Assembly (NCBI GenBank): GCA_934045905.1
Contig: OW203762.1
Span: 39,719,702-39,783,701, forward strand
Direction: 5' to 3'
DNA length: 64,000 nt
Origin: Leuctra nigra
Lineage: Eukaryota > Arthropoda > Insecta > Plecoptera > Leuctridae
How positions within the stretch are numbered: the first letter of the stretch is position 1; each line of letters begins with the position of its first letter. Below are positions 52,901 through 60,160 of this stretch, one piece after another. The translations under genes were made by a program, and so were the position numbers. The notes beneath the pieces are model-generated. The model saw nothing but the letters and a program-made list of their open reading frames with translations, searched no databases and had not been told where the DNA came from.

Positions 52901-53487
52901 TTGGATTTACTGGCAGCGCCGTGACTTACAAACTCACTTGATTTACTCGACTGCACTTGACTGCTTGTGCCACTGGAGACCACCTCGCTGACACTAGAAG
53001 ATGAAACCAAGTTAGACATCATTCCACTCTCAGAGGAACTTTTCCCGGCAATAACATGCTTAGTGCTGTCAACAATCAGTGCAGTGCCATTCGTGCCGTC
53101 AATGATCTGTGTAGTGCCATTAGTGCCATCAATGATGTGCGTCGTGCCATTAGTGCCGTCAACAATAAGCGTCTTCCCCTCGAGGACGCCGCCACCCTCC
53201 GACGTGTGCGCGTCGCCGACATCGTACGTGAACGACGTCGAGACGCCGCCACGCGACGTCGACGCACCGGACCTCTTCGACGACTTCGTCACAGTGTTAG
53301 AACTCGACGACTTGACAAGCGTCGTAAACGCCTGCTTCTGCACCGACGTCGACGTCGTCTTACTCTCTACCAGAGTCTTCCCGACGACCATCTGACAACT
53401 ACCTCCATGACTCGTTCCCGCTTGTGACGTTACTTGAGTCGTCGTACTCTTCGTGCCGGAGCCACTCTTCTTCTTCTTCACCGTCAT
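16238..53487 (-). CDS. Giant SAXO-like (FAM154) microtubule-associated repeat protein, about 7119 residues (whole gene, spliced)
   Basis: Five minus-strand exons (53487-52001, 41254-41021, 37348-36642, 36027-35825, 34966-16238) join in phase with GT-AG introns to 7120 codons including the stop. Residues 1-487 are Ser-rich. The first junction yields CVCEICTCGRHRCIH, the cysteine signature found at the N-terminus of SAXO proteins. Residues 496-573 hold a SAXO-like TSTAYRTDYDEKHADR segment. Residues 574-877 carry divergent modules (ERAEIVKHxDHLKLEGEF). Residues about 1004-6710 hold about 195 modules of 29 residues, consensus KPKDNLKPEGEFERPESxxY and then RPAERPEVK. Residues about 6713-7119 are Ser/Gln-rich with one last module and the end KHKFYLPKVSN. 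Known SAXO proteins line or bind stable microtubules (axonemes, centrioles, protist cortical microtubules) through repeats of about 30 residues. The same is inferred here. Usual members have about 300-500 residues, so this is roughly fifteen times longer. Upstream UTR or coding exons are possible. Confidence 0.8.
17460..34620 (-). repeat. 87-bp coding tandem array with higher-order units (1566, 2634, 4200 bp)
   Basis: The basic unit is 87 bp (29 codons). Eighteen units form a 1566-bp block. Equivalent positions recur at about 20588, 23222, 24788, 27422, 28988, 30554 and 32120, so the spacings are 2634, 1566, 2634, 1566, 1566 and 1566 bp. The 2634+1566 pair is itself duplicated in tandem (4200 bp; compare 21.8 kb with 26.0 kb). 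All lengths are multiples of three. The last 1566-bp blocks are almost identical at the DNA level. Confidence 0.85.
34967..35824 (-). other. Intron 4 of the giant gene, with a tRNA-derived SINE
   Basis: An 858-bp intron (donor CAA|gtgagt at 35824, acceptor tttttcag at 34967). It is AT-rich and its only recognisable element is the SINE head near 35425-35510. Confidence 0.7.
35425..35510 (-). mobile_element. tRNA-derived SINE head (A and B boxes)
   Basis: On the minus strand, GGTAGTGCAGTTTGTAGAGC (A-box-like) is followed about 25 nt later by CCCAGGTTCAAAAC (B-box-like, 35437-35449). No fold into a full functional tRNA is evident. Confidence 0.5.
35825..36027 (-). CDS. Giant SAXO-like gene, exon 4
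   Basis: The acceptor is tttttaag|GT, with one base carried from exon 3 making GGT (Gly). The exon ends at phase 0 (TTTCAA|gtgagt). It encodes EFTGETGERSPMIRRNTWTK, then MEGEMHMETTSRAE and HSDNLTVGGQF: two diverged modules where DNL or EG is still visible. The frame matches exons 3 and 5. Confidence 0.75.
36028..36641 (-). other. Intron 3 of the giant gene
   Basis: A 614-bp intron (G|gtatgt ... tttttaag). No gene or element is recognised inside it. Confidence 0.65.
36642..37348 (-). CDS. Giant SAXO-like gene, exon 3 (divergent, ancestral-looking modules)
   Basis: The acceptor is aattccag|A. The carried AG completes Arg and the frame continues YKYEDHLHSEGEFYGTHR. Eight or nine modules follow, such as RGERAAIVKHEDNLRLEGDF, RGERVEVRKLKDQLKLEGDF and RGERAEIVKHGDHLKLEGEF. 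Sequence differs much more between these than within the exon 5 array. HHDDYTVVRGER resembles the DDY cassette that punctuates exon 5. Confidence 0.8.
38258..40330 (+). CDS. LINE reverse transcriptase (690 codons, uninterrupted)
   Basis: RT motifs appear in order: a fingers/palm region with NYRPISILPSISKIFEK, AFDSINHK (about residue 315), GVPQGSILGPLLF (about 376), IYADDTN (about 405, catalytic aspartates present), KFLGIIID, and the C-terminal ESHIRYGIQFWG and ALFGLKYKN. An apurinic endonuclease domain, expected upstream in jockey/CR1-like ORF2, is absent, so the copy is 5'-truncated although the RT frame is intact. The apparent start codon is where the frame opens, not a demonstrated initiation site. 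The element is antisense inside intron 2 of the giant gene. Confidence 0.9.
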   Translation: MHAPAPPVKSVKINHKFIKQEWISPGIKNSAKNLKFLYQLQLHYKTEKLITKYKLYKKIYKKTIKAAKRLIINKKIKEKSGIDRTKTIWEIVKRHTNKSKIQQNKNIVINHENQTIKDPIKIANILNKDFANIAQNLDVNSSENAFNRHLTKAKRPVNSFFMDSTCDTEIIQITSKLKNKRSAGVDNLPTCILKKIVTNISLPLAHIFNDCIDKGTFPKKLKIGKITPLFKKGDRNKSENYRPISILPSISKIFEKLIHTRIITYLEREKLLTESQSGFRKNKSTTNTIDNFIQNTIKGLEDGEQTIGVFCDLAKAFDSINHKILLSKLEYYGVRGPALDLLKSYMQDRVQQVEITHMNEKREEIKHLSNPEPIINGVPQGSILGPLLFIIYINDLPDTIVASEIYADDTNITITGKTKLNLEENAKCTLSNATKWFYDNHLLIQETKTNYMHFKLKNVINETPLKIVMSNKNETNYLRGVEQTKFLGIIIDKNLNWKSHCQNLLSKLNSAYFSLKTIVNLTNTKTAKLVYYANIESHIRYGIQFWGNSTDASKIFILQRKAIRALFGLKYKNNTYIKPDCKQHFVKHKILTMPCLYILESILAIRSQEELIQNNSDIHKYNTRQKNNFHVDRHRSTCTQKNSLFFKTKMYNALPKNLRDIQKYSLFKKQVKELLVSKVYYSVDEFLLDK
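38258..40707 (+). mobile_element. 5'-truncated jockey/CR1-like LINE with (CTGAA)n tail
   Basis: The RT frame is followed by about 350 bp of AT-rich 3' UTR, an AATAAA at about 40678-40683 and a terminal (CTGAA)4 stretch at 40686-40707, a typical microsatellite tail for this LINE group. The 5' limit is uncertain and may lie slightly upstream of 38258. Confidence 0.8.
40776..40788. repeat. Poly(G) tract, 13 nt
   Basis: A G run in a purine-rich stretch just past the LINE tail, in intron 2. Confidence 0.8.
41021..41254 (-). CDS. Giant SAXO-like gene, exon 2 (second half of the SAXO cysteine signature)
   Basis: The acceptor is tttctag|A. With GG carried from exon 1 it makes Gly and continues RHRCIHAKGADVAPF. 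It later reads RPEGDIETSTAYRTDYDEK and HADRQTR up to the donor AG|gtgagt. T-S-T-A-Y-R-x-D-Y is close to the TTYKxDY core of SAXO Mn modules. The phase agrees with exons 1 and 3. Confidence 0.85.
41321..42822. mobile_element. Non-autonomous hAT transposon, 1502 bp, with 8-bp target duplication
   Basis: The ends are CAGTGTCGGACTGGG (41321-41335) and the inverse complement of CAGTGTTGGACTGGG (42808-42822), one mismatch in 15. TTGATAAG is duplicated exactly on both sides (41313-41320 and 42823-42830). No transposase frame is present. Its interior is a tandem array of about 165-bp units. The left end is only about 65 bp from the splice acceptor of exon 2 of the giant gene. Confidence 0.9.
41538..42400. 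repeat. About 165-bp tandem repeat, about five copies, inside the hAT element
   Basis: The motif GCCCCGCAGGGCATTTTTTG (with variants) recurs at about 41538, 41720, 41883, 42048, 42211 and 42378. It is followed each time by AATCGAATTTGAAGCTATTT, a TTCAAAGAAAT block and ATGTGATATAATCTG. Confidence 0.85.
43680..44150. repeat. Dispersed-repeat segment with a duplicated 'ACCGGAAGTGA' module
   Basis: CGCCATTTTGAAACCGGAAG is followed by AACGGCTGGACCGATT and AACGAAA at about 43810-43870. A second copy, with one extra base in AAAACCGG, is at 44070-44130. Similar wording is common in arthropod transposable elements, but I cannot name the family. Confidence 0.5.
44298..44655. mobile_element. Fold-back element, arms of about 148 bp
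   Basis: Arm 44298-44445 is the near-exact inverse complement of 44508-44655, with a 62-bp loop. Both arms include CACTCCGTGTAAAAATACCA (or its complement) and GATGCGCCAAGTATTTTTTG. It would transcribe into a long hairpin within intron 1. Confidence 0.85.
45402..45704 (+). pseudogene. Possible decayed coding sequence (one frame, two stops)
   Basis: One frame of 101 codons begins MSNMDETNAVNGETDSL and is broken only by a TAA (45480-45482) and a TGA (45597-45599). Between them it reads YMEKLRKKTSNIMILVPISK and then LIGQECARMQVE. Composition looks protein-like, unlike the surrounding AT-rich DNA. I do not recognise the family. It could be a processed pseudogene fragment or chance. Confidence 0.35.
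47901..47921. repeat. Poly(G) tract, 21 nt
   Basis: An uninterrupted G run in intron 1 of the giant gene. Confidence 0.85.
48080..48170 (+). mobile_element. tRNA-related SINE head
   Basis: TGAGCTAGATGAAGG (A-box-like, 48089-48103) is followed by GGTTCGAACCC (perfect B box, 48147-48157). Acceptor-stem pairing and an ordinary anticodon arm are not convincing, so this is called a SINE or tRNA relic, not a tRNA gene. Confidence 0.5.
49176..49196. repeat. Poly(G) tract, 21 nt
   Basis: A G run within a stretch of short CCGGTTGC/CCCGGTTG repeats at 49150-49250. Confidence 0.85.
49436..49665 (-). mobile_element. SINE copy (minus orientation)
   Basis: Read on the minus strand it ends ...GACGTTAAGCCC(C)AGAC then poly(A) (T run on the plus strand at 49440-49446). 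It contains TTTTCCCTCAGTCGACAGGC and the CATTAGCCTCGCTGCAGAAC block shared with 59895-60160. The 5' tRNA-like head is lost. Confidence 0.7.
49722..49741. repeat. Poly(G) tract, 20 nt
   Basis: A G run in intron 1, about 60 bp from the SINE copy. Confidence 0.85.
50537..50744. mobile_element. TA-flanked MITE (Tc1/mariner-like)
   Basis: Its ends are CACCCAACAAATCATAAAAC and, inverted, CACTCAACAAATGATAAAAC, followed by GGTAT. TA lies on both sides (50535-50536 and 50745-50746). A second, inverted copy is at 63183-63367. Confidence 0.75.
51442..51786. mobile_element. hAT-type MITE, 345 bp, with 8-bp target duplication
   Basis: The ends are ACGGGGTCGGCAACCT and, inverted, CAGAGGTCGCCAACCT, the CAGRGGTCGGCAACC type of hAT terminus. 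ATTTAGAG is duplicated on both sides (51434-51441 and 51787-51794). Its middle carries GTCCCGCAGGGCGGCATTTT, similar to the repeat in the hAT element at 41.3 kb. It lies about 210 bp inside intron 1 from the exon 1 donor. Confidence 0.85.
52001..53487 (-). CDS. Giant SAXO-like gene, exon 1 (Ser-rich N-terminus and first half of the cysteine signature)
   Basis: ATG at 53487 opens MTVKKKKSGSGTKS. A short repeat, IIDGTNGTT(Q/H/A), occurs about four times near residues 105-140. Then come about 200 residues of SSSSQAxSSKAxxEISxSSS repeats of about 22 residues. The exon ends EQCVCEICTCG and donor GG|gtgagt. In known SAXO proteins the cysteine motif is at the extreme N-terminus, so the roughly 485 preceding residues are an added, low-complexity extension. 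An acceptor-like TTTCAG lies 11 bases before the ATG, so an upstream exon could exist. Confidence 0.75.
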
Positions 53488-53627
53488 CACTATCACTGAA
53501 ATGTCACCGATTCAAATGAACTTTCACTCTCAACGCGAACTGCTCGGTTCTGCGGCATCTCGCATTCTGAATCTGATTCTACGTGGCCCGAGCAAACAAC
53601 CTTCCTACATCGCTCTCGCAGGCGGCC

Positions 53628-53675
53628 GGCCAATCAGGAGCGCGATGCGAGCGCCCACAGCTGTGTGACGTCACA
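53628..53675 (-). promoter_or_regulatory. Candidate promoter elements of the giant gene: CCAAT box and CRE
   Basis: A CCAAT at 53630-53634 and a full palindromic TGACGTCA at 53666-53673 lie 140-190 bp upstream of the ATG in a locally GC-richer stretch. The sequence motifs are certain. Their use is inferred from position only. Confidence 0.35.
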
Positions 53676-54828
53676 TTAACTTGTCATGCAACAATGGTGG
53701 GATGCTGTGCAATAATGCAGCCGTGTACGAAGATCACTGCCATATTTGGAGCCGGTCTATCGGCGACCCACCCGACAAAACAAACCGAAAAGCCTCCACG
53801 ATAACGATGTCAGGTGACAGAGGTGTCGCCGTCGTCGGTGTTTTATGGTGTCTTTGTAGTCTATGGAACACAGATGTTTCTCTTTCACAAGGATAAACTC
53901 ATTGTTATCTAACTTCATTATCACATTTTCTGTATAATTAACGTCAGTTTCTTGGCCATGGGTTCGAATCTCGTTGAAGGCACTGCGTGGAAGTTTGTCT
54001 CCATTCACCGCACCTCTTAAAACATTTGCTGAACATTATAAAAACATCGTACTCAGTATAATATGTGTGTAATTTTCCGGAGGCATGTAAACCAGTCCTC
54101 CCGCCTCAGCCGACAGCTAAAGGTATCATATCAAAACAACGTGCGAAACAAACATAAGCTAGCTGGACAGGCGTCATCGAGACAATGACGGCATCGCTTA
54201 TTGCAGCGGACTTCGTGTACTTGGCTCATTTAGCAGTAATTGTTGTCGGTCACTTTCGAACTAGAGCGGAAGCATGTTTCAATTTCTACTTACTTATGAG
54301 TTATTGTGCGGTGGGTTGTTCTAAGACAAGTTATTGCCAACTCACATATTTGGTTATAATTATAATTTAGAATTACTTTCTCCTTTTGAATCGCCGTTAA
54401 CAAGTGGTAAATGCATTGACAATGATGCGAGACGGACAAACTGTGAATACATGACGATCTCTCTTGTAGGATAAGAATGTAGAAGAGGAGTTACTTGGCT
54501 GTAACCAACGACGGCCGTGAAGAGTCAAAACGTATGCATTTGATGAAGATAAAGTGAGAGACAAACAAAGGATTTATCCTTCATCGTTTTCTTGCCTTTA
54601 AACCAGATCTACTAATGTTGTTTTGTTTTCTTCGTAATGAAAATCTCGACCGCTGATTGTCCATTCCGTTCGTGGCTTTCTGGTATATTTTATGCAAGAA
54701 TACAGTCGAAGGAAGGCTCCCAGACATTCTCCAATGTAATGTGCAAATGGGCTTTGAGCCTTTGCAACTAAAATATTATGAATAATTACGTATTTTTGTT
54801 CTACTGGATATCCAACTATCTATGGATA

Positions 54829-55016
54829 ACATGGCAGTGGTGACGGTTTGTTCCGTTGGAGGTGCTGGTGGCCCTGATAAGGGCCGTTCGCGACGTTTCG
54901 AAGGATGTACTTCCTTCATCTAGGAGAAGGAGAAGTACATCCTTCGAAACGTCGCGAACGGCCCTTATCAGGGCCACCAGCACCTCCAACGGAACAAACC
55001 GTCACCACTGCCATGT
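54829..55016. repeat. Perfect inverted repeat: 85-bp arms, 18-bp loop
   Basis: 54829-54913 and 54932-55016 are exact inverse complements, containing GGAGGTGCTGGTGGCCCTGA, GTTCGCGACGTTTCGAAGG and TGTACTTC. The spacer is 18 nt. TATCTATGGATA occurs on both sides (54817-54828 and about 55048-55059). It is GC-richer than its surroundings. Confidence 0.9.
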
Positions 55017-55154
55017 CATTACAAGATGGTTCCGAAAACGTCCACGACATTATCTATGGATAGTTTTATTGTTGTTCAGACGGTTCGAGAACTAGATAAT
55101 TTAGCTCTGATAGATAGATGTAGACGCATTTTTATTTTAGCTCTGCAAATAGTC

Positions 55155-55310
55155 TAATTGCGATGGATGTATGATTAGATTATAATGATGATAGGGAGAT
55201 AATGGTGAATAAAAGGTTAGGTTGGAAAGTGCGGTAAAAAAGCGTCCGTGGTATGTTAGCATGTTAAAGATGGACGGATGCGGGATTCGACTCTGGGATC
55301 TCTGGATCCA
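55155..55310 (-). mobile_element. Diverged SINE copy
   Basis: GCGATGGATGTATGATT, GGGAGATAATGGTGAA and GATGCGGGATTCGACTC align by eye with the SINE at 59.9 kb. On the minus strand the last part reads GAGTCGAATCCCGC, a B-box relic. Confidence 0.5.
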
Positions 55311-55317
55311 AGTGCAA

Positions 55318-55450
55318 GTTCAGAGCTCTACTGCCCAAGTTGGAAGATGACCAAGTTCAGACCAAGTTCAGAGCTTTACTGCCCAAGTTGGAAGAAGACC
55401 AAGTTCAGACCAAGTTCAGAGCTTTACTGCCCAAGTTGGAAGATGACCAA
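55318..55450. repeat. 48-bp minisatellite, 2.8 copies
   Basis: GTTCAGAGCTYTACTGCCCA, AGTTGGAAGA and GACCAAGTTCAGACCAA recur at 55318, 55366 and 55414 with few differences. The unit appears to derive from the SINE's 5' part. Confidence 0.85.
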
Positions 55451-55699
55451 GGTAGGAAGGAAGGAGGCGGTCGTTGCCTATTGAATGGAATCCCACACAG
55501 CAATAGATTATTAACTGAGAAAAACTACTTTTACCATAACTATAAGTACCATAATTTCCATCATTCAGGATAAATCTCCATTGTGCCATTTTGTCAATCA
55601 TAATAATTTCAATCATTTATTGCTAGTTTAGACATTATTCTATGTAACTTTTATATTCCCTATTGTATCTTCGCACCTATCTCTATACATTTTGTATCA

Positions 55700-55804
55700 T
55701 GTAATGACCTAACATAAGGTGTCCCACCTTCTCAGAGCAAAACCATGTACAAATGTACACATAACTCTGTAACGAAAAATAAAGACACTTAGTACTTACT
55801 TACT
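55700..55804 (+). mobile_element. LINE 3'-end fragment
   Basis: CAAAACCATGTACAAATGTA, a CTGTAACG block, AATAAA and a terminal (ACTT)n stretch resemble a non-LTR retrotransposon 3' end. No coding part remains. Confidence 0.45.
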
Positions 55805-56274
55805 AAAGGCTAGGCCACAATTGTCGTAATGCATAATGTTTAGTGTTTAATGTTTAATGTCTAAGAGAAATGGATGATAGGGTTTATGTGATAAGGGCCA
55901 CAATATGTTATAGTGATTAGTGTTTAGTCACAGTGGTATAAGAATTGAATAAAATTCATTTCTTACAACAAAACCTTACGACAAGCCAATCAGAATAGAC
56001 TTACTACTACTGCTGCGCGCCGTGGAGAAATTCAGAACTTGTAACTTGTAACTATATGAAATAAGTAACTTACGAACTTTTAAAGCAGATTTTTGTTTCA
56101 AATGAAGGCTGTAAAACTCCAGGAGGCTCTGAAAATTACATGCATTTTGTAGTACTACTAGCGCTCCTGCAGTTGAAATAAGACCCTATTGTGGCCCTCC
56201 TTACACATTAGACATTAAGCACTAAACACTAAACCTTAAACATTAATCATTACGACAATTGTGGCCTAGGCTTT
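55805..56274. mobile_element. MITE with long degenerate inverted ends, about 470 bp
   Basis: AAAGGCTAGGCCACAATTGT at the left and the inverse complement of AAAGCCTAGGCCACAATTGT at the right are followed on both sides by CGTAATG and TTTAGTGTTTA-type repeats. No target duplication was convincing. Confidence 0.7.
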
Positions 56275-58612
56275 ACCTACTTAAAAGCTCAAACAGGAAG
56301 GGTGGATGCGGGAATCGAGTTCTTTGCAATCGGAATTCGTATGGGAGGAGTGCTCGATACTGAGTACTGAGCCAACTTGTTTCGAGTTGCAGACAGAATA
56401 TTATCAAATATTGACGATGCTATCGATCAAATTATGAACAATTGGATTTCAGTAAAAAAGAAACGTTCCATACGAACTTTGGTCTCTTGTGTTTTCCTAA
56501 CACATACTTGGTAATTGTTTTGACACGCGAAAAGGCGATCTTCCTTGACGTTATGATGAACTTGACGATGGAATCATTTGATAACACTCTTGTGTGGCGA
56601 CCGCACGAATTCATTATGGCTGCCAATAGTGTCAAATGATTCATGTATCAAGGTACGTGACTCACAGGTGATTTCTTGGATAGGGCAGGATTTCGGTGGG
56701 CGGGTGACCTTCTTGTCTTTCCTAATCAGGCAACACTTTGCTACATGCAGCATCGAAACCGAACTGTCTGCCCTCTTTTACACAAAATATAATGTCATGG
56801 ATGGTACAGGTAATTTTGTCAGTTTTGGGAGGCGAGGGGTGGGATGAAGGGAAACCAAATAAGGAATTACTTTTCGATACACATTGTGTGTAAAAATATT
56901 ATTGTATTTTTGCTTTTGTTGCTATATCTACTTAGTAGCGAAACGAGCACTTTCGGGTGCCTTAAATTATTGAAAGCATAACTGAATGACAAAATATGAC
57001 ATTAGGTACCTATACGAAAAATTTATTCAAATCTCATTCAATCGATGTTGCTCGAAAAACATAGCAATAGCATGAATGACTTTTATTTTATATACAATTC
57101 TTCGGTAAGGTAATCAATGTATTATCTATTACAATAAACATGAGTAAAGCCATGCAATACTTAATGGATACACGTTTGAGATTCTTCGTGTGTAATTTGG
57201 TAATTATAATAAACACGTCACTTATAGAGAGTGAGAAAACAAGCTGGAAAATCAATTCAAAATTTAAGTGAAACATTTCAATTCTACATATTAATTTTTT
57301 AAGATTTTATTTTTTATCTACTGATCCTTGCCTGTTCTTGCCTATTTCTGATCCTTGCCTATTTCTATAGTTTTGATTATGTGTGAAGGTAGCGCTTGCA
57401 TGAACAATCTCAGCAGGATATTTTCTATTCGAATGCAGAGAAGAGTCGATTAAAGTGGCGCTATATTTAGCAATATGTGATGAGATTCACGCCGAGTCGA
57501 GTGTGTGGTCGTGGGGTCAAGTAGTAGGTGGTATAAGTCAATGGTATAGTTTAGTATAGAAAAGCAGTCACGGCATGATAAGAGACGCACAGATTGTCCA
57601 CGCAAGTCGAGCCCTTGACGTGACCAGTAGAACCTAGGTAAAACTATTCTTAGATCTGCAGTGACCCTTCAGTGACCAGCTCAATTCGGCCAGGGTCAGG
57701 TCAAATCAACATACTTTTTCATCGTTTTAACAAACACATTTGACATTAGAACTGGCACTATTATTCTCTCATTACGTAGTTTCTGTAAATTCAACACGCA
57801 TCAGTACCTATGTAAATTATTTGTATTCATTTATCGATTGCCATACTTCTTCATTCAAAATGAACACTAATCTGAATTAAAGATCCTATTTCAATTATAA
57901 TATTAGGTTTTGATAAAAGTATTTTTAGTCACACATTGTATTGTATTTAACTCGAGTAGTATATAGGTCAATTGAACTTTTAATAAACTAATTTAACGGC
58001 CTCTCAATCTTGATGTATTGGGTAATTGATCTTTGCGCCTTTGAACCGTGCGATTACGATTTAACTTCGATCGAAGATTAGCTTTAGATGCATTACTGGA
58101 GTTTAAGACATCAAGAGGATTAATACTGAAGGTAATAATAATTTATGATACCAAACTAAACAGATTATTTCGTTTCTAAGCATTGCATTCCATATGAAAG
58201 TGCGATAGTGAAGATAACATCTCATGCTTTATACTTAAAAATTAAATAGTTGTCATTGTAATAATTGTCGTATACTCGCCATGCTATCTGATTCCCATTG
58301 CACTGCTCCCACACATCGTTCCCATTCCCCCACCTGTAGCGGACTGTCAGTGAGAAGTAGGAACTCAGTTGGGATCGGGAACGATGAATATTCGAGCTTG
58401 TATATACAGGGTGGTTGGGAAGGGGAGGGGACTCGTTGTCATAGCGATAAGTCCAAACACAGTTCTTATTGTACGGCCTAGATTTCACTTCATTCATAGC
58501 AATCCTTCACTCCGAGCGGCGTTGCAAATGAAATCAATGATAATCTCCGCCATCATGTAATCAACAGTGATTTGTGTCTTGAATAGGAATTACCACCTTC
58601 TTGTTCACTGCA

Positions 58613-58626
58613 GGGGGGGGGGGGGG
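58613..58626. repeat. Poly(G) tract, 14 nt
   Basis: A G run at the start of the duplicated segment at 58.65 kb. Confidence 0.8.
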
Positions 58627-58654
58627 ACAAATATAACGTCTGATTGATGGTTTT

Positions 58655-58935
58655 ATCAAAGTTCAAGGTGGAGTAGGTAAACGAACTTTGTGATTATTAT
58701 GCTGACTTTATTTTCCATAACTGCCGAATATTACAAATCTCCAGCTCTTCTCGACAAATTAATATTATTCAACAAAACGCTGATGATTATCAACGTTCAA
58801 GGTGTAGGTAAACGAACTGTGTGACATTGTAATGGTTTATTATGCTGACTTTATTTTTCATAACCTGCTGAATATTGCAAATCTCCAGCTCTTCTCGACA
58901 AATTAATATCATTCAACAAATCGCTGCTGATTCGA
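58655..58935. repeat. Tandem duplication of about 134 bp (two copies)
   Basis: The first and second copies share GGTAAACGAACT, TTATGCTGACTTTATTTT, CAAATCTCCAGCTCTTCTCG and ACAAATTAATAT. They differ by small indels. Confidence 0.8.
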
Positions 58936-59130
58936 TTACATTTACGACACAGAAATTTACTATTCAACTCTCTCGTTATGTGATTGGTTGGGTACCTACT
59001 TATTAGACGAATAGGTATTTGTCCTTCCTCCTTGGGTATTTTGTAAGCATTGGAGATAACAAAACACCATGATAACTTTTGTTACGGCCGCATATATCAG
59101 TTTGGCACCCCAAAGCACAATTCACATGAG

Positions 59131-59144
59131 CCCCCCCCCCCCCC
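59131..59144. repeat. Poly(C) tract, 14 nt
   Basis: A C run in intergenic DNA. Confidence 0.8.
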
Positions 59145-59894
59145 TCAAAAAAGATAACACCACTGGAATCAGGGGGAGCAAGCAACAAGCACAGCCCTCA
59201 ACCATTGCCTCAACTGGCTCCGCAGCGCAGACCTCTTTTGGATTTGTATATTTTAATAATGTGCTCTTATTTTAAGTGTATAGGTAACGATAGTATGTAA
59301 TCACAGAAATTACCCAAAATGGGATGTCTAACCCGGATAATGAGGGCGTTATTAGGGTACAGACGCCCCCGCATTTTTTTTTTTTTTAGAATGTATATAC
59401 CCTTTTTAGTGTAATAAGCTATTGCCTAATTAGCCTAATGGTAAGGATTTTGTATCATTCAAATTACGATTTTTTTTTCAAATGTCCCAATTGGCAATTT
59501 TTTCATTTTTGAGACGACTATGGGCACACATTTAATGCATTTATAAGGTTGGGTTCATATTGATAGAGTCGACTCAAAAATTAGATACGTTAATTATTTT
59601 CACATTGTTCATAATTTGAGTAATTCTAATAATATGACGATATTTAGAAATGTTTTAAAGCACAAACAGGCTTCCATACTTTCTTCTGAACTGTTTGATC
59701 GATTGTCTTCAAAATTTCACAGATTACAGAGAACAGATTAAATTTCACAGAGAACGTTTTATGGCTTTTTGTGGTTTTCAATATTATTATTAAAATAACT
59801 TACACCGCAGCAGTATATGCACGTAGATATGCAACATGCAACACACAACACACGATTAAATGTCACAAACAATTAATGTCACACACAACCAAAC

Positions 59895-60160
59895 ATATTT
59901 TTTTTGTCTAGGGCTTAACGTCGCACCGTTCTGCAGCGAGGCTAATGGCGACGGATGAATGATTATGATGATGATTGGGAGATGATGGTGAAGAGTAGGT
60001 AAGGATGGAAGGTGAAGAAGGAGGCGGTCGTGGCCTATTATTATTAGGGTAGCTCCCCAGCATTTGCCTGTCGACTGAGGGAAAACCACGAAAAAATCCC
60101 AGTCAGGAATTAGGACGGCCGCGGGAATCGAACCCGGGCCTCCGGAATACAAGTTCAGAA
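59895..60160 (-). mobile_element. tRNA-derived SINE, most complete copy
   Basis: On the minus strand: GAACTTGTATTCCGGAGGCC, then GGGTTCGATTCC (B box, plus-strand 60124-60135). A body shared with three other sites follows, then CTGCAGAACGGTGCGACGTT, AAGCCCTAGAC and poly(A) (plus-strand T run at about 59899-59906). The A box appears degraded. Confidence 0.75.

Noticed and set aside
53056..53427. Arg-rich plus-strand frames over exon 1 of the giant gene
   Set aside because: They are antisense shadows of the Ser/Thr-rich coding exon. Composition is explained by the complementary codons.
53945..53985. Another tRNA-like B box (GGGTTCGAATC)
   Set aside because: There is no A box at a proper distance and no repeat context, so chance is likely.
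54829..55016. Hammerhead-type ribozyme in the inverted repeat (CTGATAA ... GAAACGTC)
   Set aside because: CTGATAA and the GAAAC stretch occur on opposite strands or in the wrong order within each arm, so a hammerhead core cannot be drawn.
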